From the NCBI GenBank assembly GCA_037968895.1, contig JBBKWJ010000202.1, forward strand, positions 1 through 61,341: a stretch of DNA of 61,341 bases, read 5' to 3'. How positions within the stretch are numbered: position 1 is the first letter of the stretch; each line of letters begins with the position of its first letter. The DNA is from JBBKWJ01 sp037968895 (lineage in GTDB: Bacteria > Actinomycetota > Acidimicrobiia > Acidimicrobiales > SZUA-35). Below, in pieces: positions 26,801-32,364 of the stretch. Below the pieces are notes generated by a model. The model was not told the origin of the DNA. It made no database searches and worked only from the letters and a program-made list of their open reading frames with translations. The translations under genes and the position numbers were made by a program.

Positions 26801-28145
26801 GGCACTGACCGAGAGCCCGACTTCGCTTCACATCCATGGAATCGATCTGGAAGCGGGAGGACTCGCCCGACTGTCGTCGTTCCCTCACGTCGGGACGATT
26901 GCAACTCGCAACGAGGCACTCGCGCTCAAGGTGGTGAAACACCTGCTTGGCGTGGCTGCATCGCGGCGGGCGTTGCTGATGTCGTCGGGAGCGACCACCG
27001 TCGCCGAGCACGAGCGCCAGACAGGCACCCTGCTCCCGACTCAGCTTCTCATTGTTCTTGGAGCCGATCGGTTGGCCCGGCGGGTCGACGACGAGCTCGC
27101 TCAGCTCGCAAGCTCGCTGCAGTCGCTGATGGCCGAGAGCGTCGGCACCGGGATTCGGATCATCCTGGTCGGTCAGCCAGTGATCGCCGAGACCCGGCTC
27201 GGATCCGCAGTTGATCACCGTCTTCTGTTCCGAATGCCTGGCGAGACGCGGGCATCAACGTATGGCTCGCCCCGCGAGCTCGAGGTTGAGCTGGAGCACC
27301 ATGGTCGGTGTGTCGATTCGCTCTCAAAGCGGCTTGTTCAGATCGCGCACCCGACCGGTTCCGATGATGTCGCTGGCAGCCTTCAGAAGCTTGGCGAGCG
27401 TCTTACCTCGGCTACAGCTTCGCTTGAGGGAGAGCGAGCGAAGCGCCAGATTGATGTGACGTGGCCATACCCGATGGCGTCGATTCGCGCCGCCGACCTA
27501 CGTTTGCCCCACGACGTCCCGATTGCGGTCCCAGTTAGTGTCGATCTAATTGACGGCGCGATCGAGTGGTTTGATGCTGGCGAGGACGGACCGGTTTTGG
27601 CCATTACGGGTGGGCCAAAGAGTGGCCGCAGTTCTGCGCTTGCCGGTATCGCTCACATGAGCCGTCAGTCTGGGTTCACCACCGTCGGCGTCGCAACAAG
27701 TAGACGATCGCCTCTCCTTGACCAACTCGCGCCTCACTTTGATCTCGTCGTTGAAGCTGTTTCGACCGACGAGATCCTCAGGGCTGTGGCGAAGGCCGCT
27801 CCTTCGACCCGTTGTGTGGTGCTCATCGACGACGCAAACCGGCTCGATAGTGGAGCCGTCGATCTTTCAGCCGTGGCGTCCAACAATGCCGTTGCTGCCT
27901 TGGTGTTGTCTGGCCCAATCGATTTCTTCGATGGGAGAACTGACCTTCGTCGCCAGCTCCCTTCGAAACTGAACGGGTTGTTGCTCGCGCCGAGTGGGTT
28001 CGCTGACGGAGCTGCAGTTGGACTCGTCGGCCGCCTCGCCGAAGAGCATCGGCTCAACCCGAAGGCCGGCCGCGGACTCCTCGTCGTTCGAGGCGAGGCC
28101 AAGCCTGTCCAGATGCCGCTCGTCCCTACGTCGTCGGGACGATGA
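23835..28145 (+). CDS. EssC/EccC-like FtsK/SpoIIIE secretion ATPase with N-terminal FHA domain
   Basis: 1436 residues, GTG start. The N-terminal ~85 residues look like an EssC-type FHA/ubiquitin-like fold. A clear FHA domain follows at ~105-175 (VGRNHAAAISLADP, LLSNQHLSV, DLGSTNGTTIEG). Two membrane helices (~242-275) lead to three tandem FtsK/SpoIIIE ATPase domains. Domain 1 has an intact Walker A, GGMSGSGKTEF (~641-650), and Walker B LLVIVDEFSELL (~748). Domain 2 (near 969, IGAANSAATEA) and domain 3 (near 1256, GGPKSGRSS) lack the GKS/T lysine, as is common in EssC/EccC. FHA plus single-chain three ATPases resembles firmicute EssC (T7SSb) more than split mycobacterial EccCa/b. No EccB, EccD, EccE or mycosin is encoded here. 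Confidence 0.9.
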   Translation: MSGESARRSWRIEVTPPAGDPAEVFLEAEAGSSTDDLLRELDRLGFDSSKAHVGDAAVVAGATIGSLGLRHGSTITIGGPSGDAARDEPNTGHWFVALYGPDAGACFRLGESEKIVGRNHAAAISLADPLLSNQHLSVRVRNGVVEVEDLGSTNGTTIEGEPILPSDGWVGLEVDAYLRVGSSVCTVLEIGDEEVAVLGDDQAPDRSIQRRFRQAEERLPARLNPPTERDDDSTMSTTWWRSLTPVVSGVGFAVITGRWQYLLISVLAPVVFTFDALRRNRKTKERRAQLAKRYALELQVFEDNLAVTRHRETERSRRLGVGGGVGTMHCLLSHQRLWERSPSDDDFASVTVGLAALPSTVQVGTEDDFNRHHLVDVPLTTPLLTTGSLGVLGPQSRTTAVLRSMLVGLAASHSPSDLHVWLFSDGVRSSGWKFARWLPHAYVSDTTATIATTASDRNELWQSVRQELATRRAAVEAAHEAIALPIHLIVLDDSALVGEADLTDLLRNGPAYGIIAIVADSRRLPEGVAAQLTIGEYADDATFESRERPHVAAVRTAEMSTAVAERAAHALSDLRPATSAGSSAMESVVNLVDLLGIESIDSDQLVNRWRQLSPHTGAMVGVATDAPLRIDIADDGPHGLVGGMSGSGKTEFLMTFLTSLCLDNHPDDLAIVIVDFKGGVDHALTSTLPHVVGLSTNLQIDQFTRTITLLEAEQRRRQDLLAGVGGDLDAYRSARTSRPELPPLPRLLVIVDEFSELLASDEGRAHLGELVRVTRIGRALGVHLLLVTQNFEGQLPPQVEANAGLRVCLRVMKEGHSKVVLDSGVAATISDRDIGRAYARLSGGDLVEFQTARVAGRRSDLNEGTPPVSLALAPWQSRCRQQAKRREAKPPVEQTDMYRLIEVMTEAAAATGWQSSAVPWPSELPDSLSLRSILDSKRPNGGVQIGMQDVPERQTQLPFSIPDSSEQLLMIGAANSAATEAALAFATSAALTESPTSLHIHGIDLEAGGLARLSSFPHVGTIATRNEALALKVVKHLLGVAASRRALLMSSGATTVAEHERQTGTLLPTQLLIVLGADRLARRVDDELAQLASSLQSLMAESVGTGIRIILVGQPVIAETRLGSAVDHRLLFRMPGETRASTYGSPRELEVELEHHGRCVDSLSKRLVQIAHPTGSDDVAGSLQKLGERLTSATASLEGERAKRQIDVTWPYPMASIRAADLRLPHDVPIAVPVSVDLIDGAIEWFDAGEDGPVLAITGGPKSGRSSALAGIAHMSRQSGFTTVGVATSRRSPLLDQLAPHFDLVVEAVSTDEILRAVAKAAPSTRCVVLIDDANRLDSGAVDLSAVASNNAVAALVLSGPIDFFDGRTDLRRQLPSKLNGLLLAPSGFADGAAVGLVGRLAEEHRLNPKAGRGLLVVRGEAKPVQMPLVPTSSGR
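28120..28142. terminator. Hairpin spanning overlapping stop codons of convergent genes
   Basis: TCGTCCC / GGGACGA forms a 7-bp stem with a 9-nt loop. It covers the last codons of both the EssC-like gene (plus) and the XRE regulator (minus), whose coding ends overlap by 20 bp. It could serve as a bidirectional terminator, although neither side has a T-tract. Confidence 0.35.
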
Positions 28146-28905
28146 AGAAGGTCTCTAACCTCAGCTCGTCGACGGTGACATCGTGAGGAGCCCCGATGGT
28201 CGCGATCGTCGAGATGTACGAGAGGTCGACGCCGGCTGACGTGGTGACTCTGAAAGGAATGACAAGACCAGCGCCAACATCTGGACTTGGTTGATGTCGT
28301 AGCGCGGGCACGCCCTCATAGGTCAAGACTTCGTCGACGAGTTCCCGTAGTTCGCCGTCGGACGGGCGATGTCGCATCTCCTGTTCAAGGCGATGCAGGA
28401 CAGTTGCTCCGAGCTGCTCCCAGTCCTTTGTGCGTTCACGAATGCCTTCGGGATGAAGGACAATTCGGTTGAGATTGACTGTCGGCAGGAGTGCGGGACT
28501 TTCTGGTTCGATGAGAGAGCCGAGCAGGTGTAAGGCAGCGCCATTGGCCTCGACCAGGTCGCCCTTCCGATCAACAACAGCAGCCGGATTTGGTTCGTTC
28601 GCGTCGAGGATGGTGCGGAGCACTCGACGAATTGTCTCCATCTCTGGATCGGCAACGTCCTTGTGTGAATAGACGGGAGCGAAGCCCGCTGATTGAAGCA
28701 GGTCGTTTCGGTCCCTCAATGGAATTTCGAGCACCGTTGAGAGGTGCACGATCATTTCGCGGCTTGGGCGAGACCGACCAGTTTCAAGAAAGCTGACGTG
28801 TCGGCTTGAGACCGCGGCCTCTGTGGCAAGCTGAAGTTGACTGAACCGCCGGGCAGTTCGCCACCAGCGAAGCGATGATCCAAAGTCGGTCAGAACAGGC
28901 TGCAT
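28126..28905 (-). CDS. XRE-family regulator with MmyB-like ligand-binding domain
   Basis: 259 residues from ATG 28905 (an upstream ATG at 28941 in the operator would add 12). The N-terminal helix-turn-helix (~8-65) reads FSQLQLATEAAVSSRHVSFLE followed by GRSRPSREMIVHLS, a classic XRE/HTH_31 motif. The C-terminal ~180 residues match the MmyB-like ligand-binding PAS-type domain, with NPAAVVDRKGDLVEANGAAL and VNLNRIVLHPEGIR. Such regulators usually repress a divergent gene, often an oxidoreductase. Here the divergent gene is a small membrane protein at 29022, and a perfect palindrome lies between the two starts. The ligand is unknown. Confidence 0.88.
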   Translation of the reverse strand: MQPVLTDFGSSLRWWRTARRFSQLQLATEAAVSSRHVSFLETGRSRPSREMIVHLSTVLEIPLRDRNDLLQSAGFAPVYSHKDVADPEMETIRRVLRTILDANEPNPAAVVDRKGDLVEANGAALHLLGSLIEPESPALLPTVNLNRIVLHPEGIRERTKDWEQLGATVLHRLEQEMRHRPSDGELRELVDEVLTYEGVPALRHQPSPDVGAGLVIPFRVTTSAGVDLSYISTIATIGAPHDVTVDELRLETFFIVPTT

Positions 28906-28939
28906 CCCTTGATTGTGGCTGTTCGCTGGGTCCGTGGCC

Positions 28940-28956
28940 ATTACCTCGGAGGTAAT
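28940..28956. promoter_or_regulatory. Perfect 17-bp palindrome, likely operator
   Basis: ATTACCTCGGAGGTAAT (8-bp arms around one G) lies in the 116-bp divergent region between the XRE regulator and the membrane-protein gene, 35 bp upstream of the regulator start. A further half-site, TACCTC, follows at 28963-28968. The size and symmetry fit a dimeric XRE regulator controlling itself and its neighbour. Confidence 0.55.
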
Positions 28957-29021
28957 TGTCTTGTACCTCCAGCGCATCGATGCTGAATGGGCCGGAACCG
29001 CCGGCCGAGAAGGGACATCCA

Positions 29022-29435
29022 ATGTCAGTGAACACCGCCACAATCGATCGCACGGCTTCAAGCAATCCAATAGCGGAGCGCACGTTTGTTGCCGATCGGG
29101 TGCTCTCTGGTGGGAGCGCCCTCGCCCTCATCGTCGGATCATCGGCGATCGCAAGCGTGCTTGATTGGTCTACAGCCGTTGTTGTAAGTATCGGCCTCGG
29201 GCTTGTGCTGAACACGCTCCTGCTCCACACGATTATTCGCAGGCGAGCATTCTCATCGTTACTCGCGAAGGTGAGTGCAGACATCGATATTGCGTGGGTG
29301 CTTGTGTCGCTCGCAATCGCGGCCGGCCTGTTCGGCGAAACCAGCACAATTGGCCGGTGGCTGATCGCAGCAGGCGCAGCGGGCGTCGGCGCGGTAGCAG
29401 TCCTCAAGGTTGTAGGCATCGGGCGGTTGTCGTAG
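29022..29435 (+). CDS. Four-helix membrane protein of unknown function
   Basis: 137 residues. The ATG at 29022 is preceded by AGAAGGGA with 7-nt spacing. Four hydrophobic helices are visible: ALALIVGSSAIASVL, TAVVVSIGLGLVLNTLLL, IAWVLVSLAIAAGLF and WLIAAGAAGVGAVAVLKVV, with a basic RRR loop between the second and third. No family recognised. It is divergent from the XRE/MmyB regulator and downstream of the 17-bp palindrome, so it is the probable regulated target. It ends inside a bidirectional hairpin shared with the next, convergent gene. Confidence 0.65.
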   Translation: MSVNTATIDRTASSNPIAERTFVADRVLSGGSALALIVGSSAIASVLDWSTAVVVSIGLGLVLNTLLLHTIIRRRAFSSLLAKVSADIDIAWVLVSLAIAAGLFGETSTIGRWLIAAGAAGVGAVAVLKVVGIGRLS

Positions 29436-29454
29436 GCATCGGATACCTACGACA
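29428..29454. terminator. Bidirectional hairpin holding both stop codons
   Basis: TGTCGTAGG / CCTACGACA with an inner AT/AT and a CGG loop gives a stem of ~11 bp with one mismatch. The TAG stop of the membrane protein (29433-29435) and the TAG stop of the opposite nitroreductase (29447-29449, read on minus) are mirror positions in the two arms. Confidence 0.5.
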
Positions 29455-29842
29455 CAACGGCGACGCTCGTGGTGATCTGGGCCACAGAGTCAACCCGGAG
29501 GAGACGAAGTACTAAACGGACAGGCAGCGGGAATGCGTCACGAACGGACTCGAACGCGATCACCTCGATGACCACAATCGGCCGCCCGCCTCCGTCGCGA
29601 GTCTCAAACGAGGCAGGGCCCCGTTGCACATTCTTCAACCAGTCGACGCTTGGTCCATAGGTAAGCGCAACCAAGTAGACGTCCTCGTGACGGAACGCGA
29701 GTAGGGGAGTGATGTAGGTCGTGTTGGTTGCTCGGCCGGCGTGGTGCACCCGAGCGAACCCGGGGAGCTTGCCGACGAGCGGCTCGATGAAACGGTTCGT
29801 CACGCGCTTGTTGAACAAGGCGATTTGGTGGGGAAGCGGCAC
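29447..29842 (-). CDS. Deazaflavin (F420)-dependent nitroreductase-family protein
   Basis: 131 residues, split-barrel fold of the Ddn/DUF385 family. The pattern FNKRVTNRFIEPLVGKLPGFARVHHAGRATNTTYITPLLAF matches the conserved N-terminal part, where the HxGRKTG-type motif binds the cofactor. The Thr/Asn-rich NTT replaces the usual TG, so cofactor use is not certain. ALTYGPSVDWLKNV is the second conserved motif. These enzymes use F420 or FMN to reduce quinones and nitro compounds, and the family is largely confined to actinobacteria and chloroflexi. Divergent from the selenocysteine peroxiredoxin with 62 bp between, so the two redox genes may share regulation. Confidence 0.85.
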   Translation of the reverse strand: MPLPHQIALFNKRVTNRFIEPLVGKLPGFARVHHAGRATNTTYITPLLAFRHEDVYLVALTYGPSVDWLKNVQRGPASFETRDGGGRPIVVIEVIAFESVRDAFPLPVRLVLRLLRVDSVAQITTSVAVVS

Positions 29843-29904
29843 TCGGCAAGCCTACGCAGCTGGCATCTACGATTGGCCAGCGCCGGGGCTGCTACCGTGC
29901 GGGT

Positions 29905-30357
29905 ATGAAAAAAGGTGATCTAGTCGAGAATTTCGTGCTCGACTCCTCGTCAGGTGAGTCGGTATCGCTCGATTCTCTGGTAGAGCACGGCCCGGTTGTC
30001 CTGTACTTCTACATCAAGGCCTTCACACCTGGTTGAACGAAGGAGAGCTGCCACTTCCGTGACTTGCGTGCAGAGTTTGATGCACTCAATGCAACGGTGG
30101 TGGGTATCAGCCCCGATCGGTCCGATCGGCTCAACGAATTTGATGAAATGCACACTCTTGGATTCCCGCTTTTGGCCGACCCGAAGAAGGTTGTCGCTGG
30201 CCAGTTCGGGGTGAAACGGTTTGGTCCGCTGCCGATTGCCAGAGTCACGTTTGTGATTGGACAAGACCGCCGAGTGCTCGGCGTCGTCAAGTCAGAAACG
30301 AACTTCAACGGTCACGCCGACGAAGCGTTGAAGATACTCACGGCCGCTGCGGAGTAG
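29905..30357 (+). CDS. Bcp-type peroxiredoxin, probable selenoprotein (in-frame TGA at residue 44)
   Basis: A continuous 151-codon frame interrupted only by TGA at 30034-30036. Reading TGA as selenocysteine (U) gives 150 residues with FTPG-U-TKESCHFRDL. In Bcp/PrxQ peroxiredoxins this position is the peroxidatic Cys of the TPGC motif, and the resolving Cys sits five residues on, here Cys49 (Cys45/Cys50 in E. coli Bcp). The downstream part (VVGISPDRSDRLNEF, FPLLADPKKVVAGQFGV, RVTFVIGQD) is intact family sequence, so this is not decay. The protein should reduce peroxides with a thiol partner. It requires SelA/SelB/SelC/SelD elsewhere in the genome. xylB follows 5 bp later. The alternative is a single nonsense mutation. 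Confidence 0.85.
30034..30036 (+). other. Selenocysteine codon (TGA recoding site)
   Basis: TGA replaces the Cys codon of the peroxidatic TPGC motif, with the same frame open for 43 codons before and 107 codons after, including the resolving Cys49. Both flanks match the family without a gap. Confidence 0.8.
30048..30073 (+). promoter_or_regulatory. Candidate bacterial SECIS element
   Basis: CTGC(C)AC pairs with GTGCAG (6 bp, one bulged C) around a 13-nt loop that starts 18 nt after the TGA. That spacing fits bacterial SelB-binding SECIS hairpins, which lie inside the coding region just after UGA. The loop lacks an obvious G in its first two positions, so this is a weak manual fold. Confidence 0.3.
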
Positions 30358-30362
30358 CCACC

Positions 30363-31841
30363 ATGGCGCATCTTGTTGTTGGGATTGATAGTTCGACTCA
30401 ATCGACGAAGGTCGAAGTGAGAGAACTCGATTCTGGTCGCATTGTGGCTTCGGCCAGTTCAGGCCACCCCGCAACGACGCCACCCCGGTCTGAGCAAGAC
30501 CCTCGGTCGTGGTGGGAGGCCCTCCAGAAAGCGTTCGCCGACACCGGTGTGGCAGCTGGTGATGTTGCCGCCATTTCGGTTGGCGGTCAACAGCATGGTC
30601 TGGTCCTTCTCGATGCCGACGGTGAGCCAGTCCGGCCAGCCAAGCTATGGAACGATACTGAATCTTCGGCCCAGGCCGATTCGCTGGTTAGCCGGCTAGG
30701 AGCGAAAGCCTGGGCCGAAGCCGTAGGTAGCGTGCCGGGAGCTGCCTTCACCATCTCGAAACTTGCATGGGTCGCCGAGCATGAGCCGGGGCGTCTCGCT
30801 CAGGCGGCCAAGATTATGCTCCCCCACGACTACTTCAACTTTCGATTGACCGGAAACCACGTCACTGACCGCGGTGATGCGTCCGGGTCGGGGTGGTGGT
30901 CAGCGCAAGACGGCGTGCGCACTGACTTGCTTGCTCTTGTCGGCCAAGCCAGCGAACTCGCGTCGAAGGTTCCGACTGTTCTTGGACCGACCGAAGCGGC
31001 AGGAGTTGTGACCAATGGAGCCTGCGGGTTCGCCGACGACACGCCCGTCGCCATAGGTACAGGCGACAATATGGCGGCTGCTCTCGGACTCGGATTGCGG
31101 CGCGGCGACGTCGCTATCTCGCTTGGCACATCCGGCACTGTGTATGCCATAACGGCAGAGTCCACCCACGACGCGACTGGCGCGGTCGCCGGTTTCGCCG
31201 ATGCTACTGGCGCATTTCTTCCACTGGTTTGCACCCTCAATGCGACCAAGGCGACCGACAGTGTCCGTCGCCTGCTCGGCGTTGGCCTAGATGAGTTCAA
31301 CGAGCTTGCACTGGCCGCAGAACCCGGCAGCGATGGCATGGTGCTTGTGCCATATTTCGATGGTGAGCGGACCCCAAACCGACCATTTGCGTCGGCGACG
31401 TTGACCGGTGTTCGGTCGGATGTCTCTCGAGAGGCGCTTGCGAGGGCCAGCGTCGAGGGGGTTGCGTGTGGTCTGCTCGAAGGGCTCGACGCACTCATCG
31501 ACCTAGGAGTCGAGCCGACTGGTCGCTACTTCTTGATCGGTGGCGGTTCCCGATCGACTGCGTTTCAACGCGTTGTCGCCGATCTAATTGGCCACGACAT
31601 CCAGGTGCCAGACAGTGACCAGGCCGTCGCAACCGGCGCCTGCGTTCAGGCGGCAGCCCTGATCTCCGGAGACGGTTTCGGCGAAATCGCAGACCGCTGG
31701 CAACTTGGCGCTGGCCTTAGCGTCACGCCAAACGATGTTGACCGGCTCGCGATACGTGCCCGATACAAGGCTATGGCTGAGCAGAGCCAGTCGTTTGAAG
31801 AATTGGAGCTGAAACGGGCTCAGCAGCCGTCGGCTCGGTAG
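30363..31841 (+). CDS. xylB: Xylulokinase (FGGY family)
   Basis: 492 residues, full length for XylB, which phosphorylates D-xylulose to xylulose 5-phosphate. The N-terminal FGGY domain begins VVGIDSSTQSTKVEV (Asp8, ATP/Mg region), with SVGGQQHGLVLLD and the sugar-binding RPAKLWNDTES. The C-terminal domain has IGTGDNMAAALGLG with the catalytic Asp, SLGTSGTVY, and late GGGSRSTAFQRVVADL. It starts 5 bp after the peroxiredoxin, so the two are probably cotranscribed, an unexpected pairing. No xylose isomerase or transporter is adjacent. Its 3' end overlaps the convergent SMR-like gene by 71 bp. Confidence 0.92.
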   Translation: MAHLVVGIDSSTQSTKVEVRELDSGRIVASASSGHPATTPPRSEQDPRSWWEALQKAFADTGVAAGDVAAISVGGQQHGLVLLDADGEPVRPAKLWNDTESSAQADSLVSRLGAKAWAEAVGSVPGAAFTISKLAWVAEHEPGRLAQAAKIMLPHDYFNFRLTGNHVTDRGDASGSGWWSAQDGVRTDLLALVGQASELASKVPTVLGPTEAAGVVTNGACGFADDTPVAIGTGDNMAAALGLGLRRGDVAISLGTSGTVYAITAESTHDATGAVAGFADATGAFLPLVCTLNATKATDSVRRLLGVGLDEFNELALAAEPGSDGMVLVPYFDGERTPNRPFASATLTGVRSDVSREALARASVEGVACGLLEGLDALIDLGVEPTGRYFLIGGGSRSTAFQRVVADLIGHDIQVPDSDQAVATGACVQAAALISGDGFGEIADRWQLGAGLSVTPNDVDRLAIRARYKAMAEQSQSFEELELKRAQQPSAR

Positions 31842-32220
31842 CCCTCGGCTGCGTGCCGGGGGCGAGGAGGAGATACCCCTGGAGGATGCAGATTCCGACT
31901 AGGGCGGCCCACTTCCCAGCTGGCAGTTCGACACCGTATCTAAGCCGCTCAACAACCAAGATCGACACCTGCACGACGACGATCCAACCGAAAGTCACCG
32001 TCGACATATCAGCGTATTTCAGCCCGGCGGCGTACACGGCGAAGAGCACGACAAATGAGATCGCGCCAGCACCAAAGAACCACGGATTGCGTCCGATACC
32101 CCACTCTTTCGCGAGCATCGATCCAATCAGATCTAGCCCTGCCAATAAGAGAACAAGCCCAACAAGGGCCGTGGTCGACACTGTTCCCGAACTTGTATCT
32201 GAATTTGCCGCCATCAACAT
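31771..32220 (-). CDS. Four-helix SMR/EamA-like membrane protein
   Basis: 149 residues with four membrane helices in ~110 residues and a disordered Pro/Thr/Ala tail. Helix 1, LLLAGLDLIGSMLAKEWG, aligns with the SMR helix AEVIGTTALK, with Asp where the proton-coupled Glu sits. Helix 4 has KWAALVGICILQGYLLLA, similar to the closing helix of SMR and EamA transporters. A single SMR-size unit would act as a dimer. GGAGG lies 7 nt before the ATG at 32220. Its unstructured tail overlaps the equally unstructured end of xylB on the other strand. Substrate unknown. Confidence 0.7.
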   Translation of the reverse strand: MLMAANSDTSSGTVSTTALVGLVLLLAGLDLIGSMLAKEWGIGRNPWFFGAGAISFVVLFAVYAAGLKYADMSTVTFGWIVVVQVSILVVERLRYGVELPAGKWAALVGICILQGYLLLAPGTQPRATEPTAAEPVSAPILQTTGSAQP

Positions 32221-32289
32221 GCCTTCCCTCCGAAATCGATGTTGAGGGGAGTATGAGCGGAGCGCGTTAACGGTCGCGTAAACAAACTG

Positions 32290-32345
32290 CCCAACTGGTC
32301 CCCGTGGAACAGCCTGAGAGGCTGTTGGAGCGGGACCAGTTCGGG
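32290..32345 (-). terminator. Long two-part hairpin downstream of the M16-like gene
   Basis: AACTGGTCCC / GGGACCAGTT (10 bp, extended by CCC/GGG with a bulge) encloses an inner AACAGCC / GGCTGTT stem with a TGAGA loop. A T-containing run (AGTTTGTTTA) follows on the minus strand, so it should terminate the M16-like gene. It occupies most of the 144-bp gap upstream of the SMR-like gene. Confidence 0.6.
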
Positions 32346-32364
32346 GGGTATTGGGGTTTTGGGA

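Noticed and set aside
29905..30357. Peroxiredoxin as a pseudogene or frameshift
   Set aside because: There is only one stop codon, TGA, exactly on the catalytic Cys position, with the frame unbroken before and after and all other motifs intact. Random decay would rarely hit that codon only. A sequencing error remains possible.
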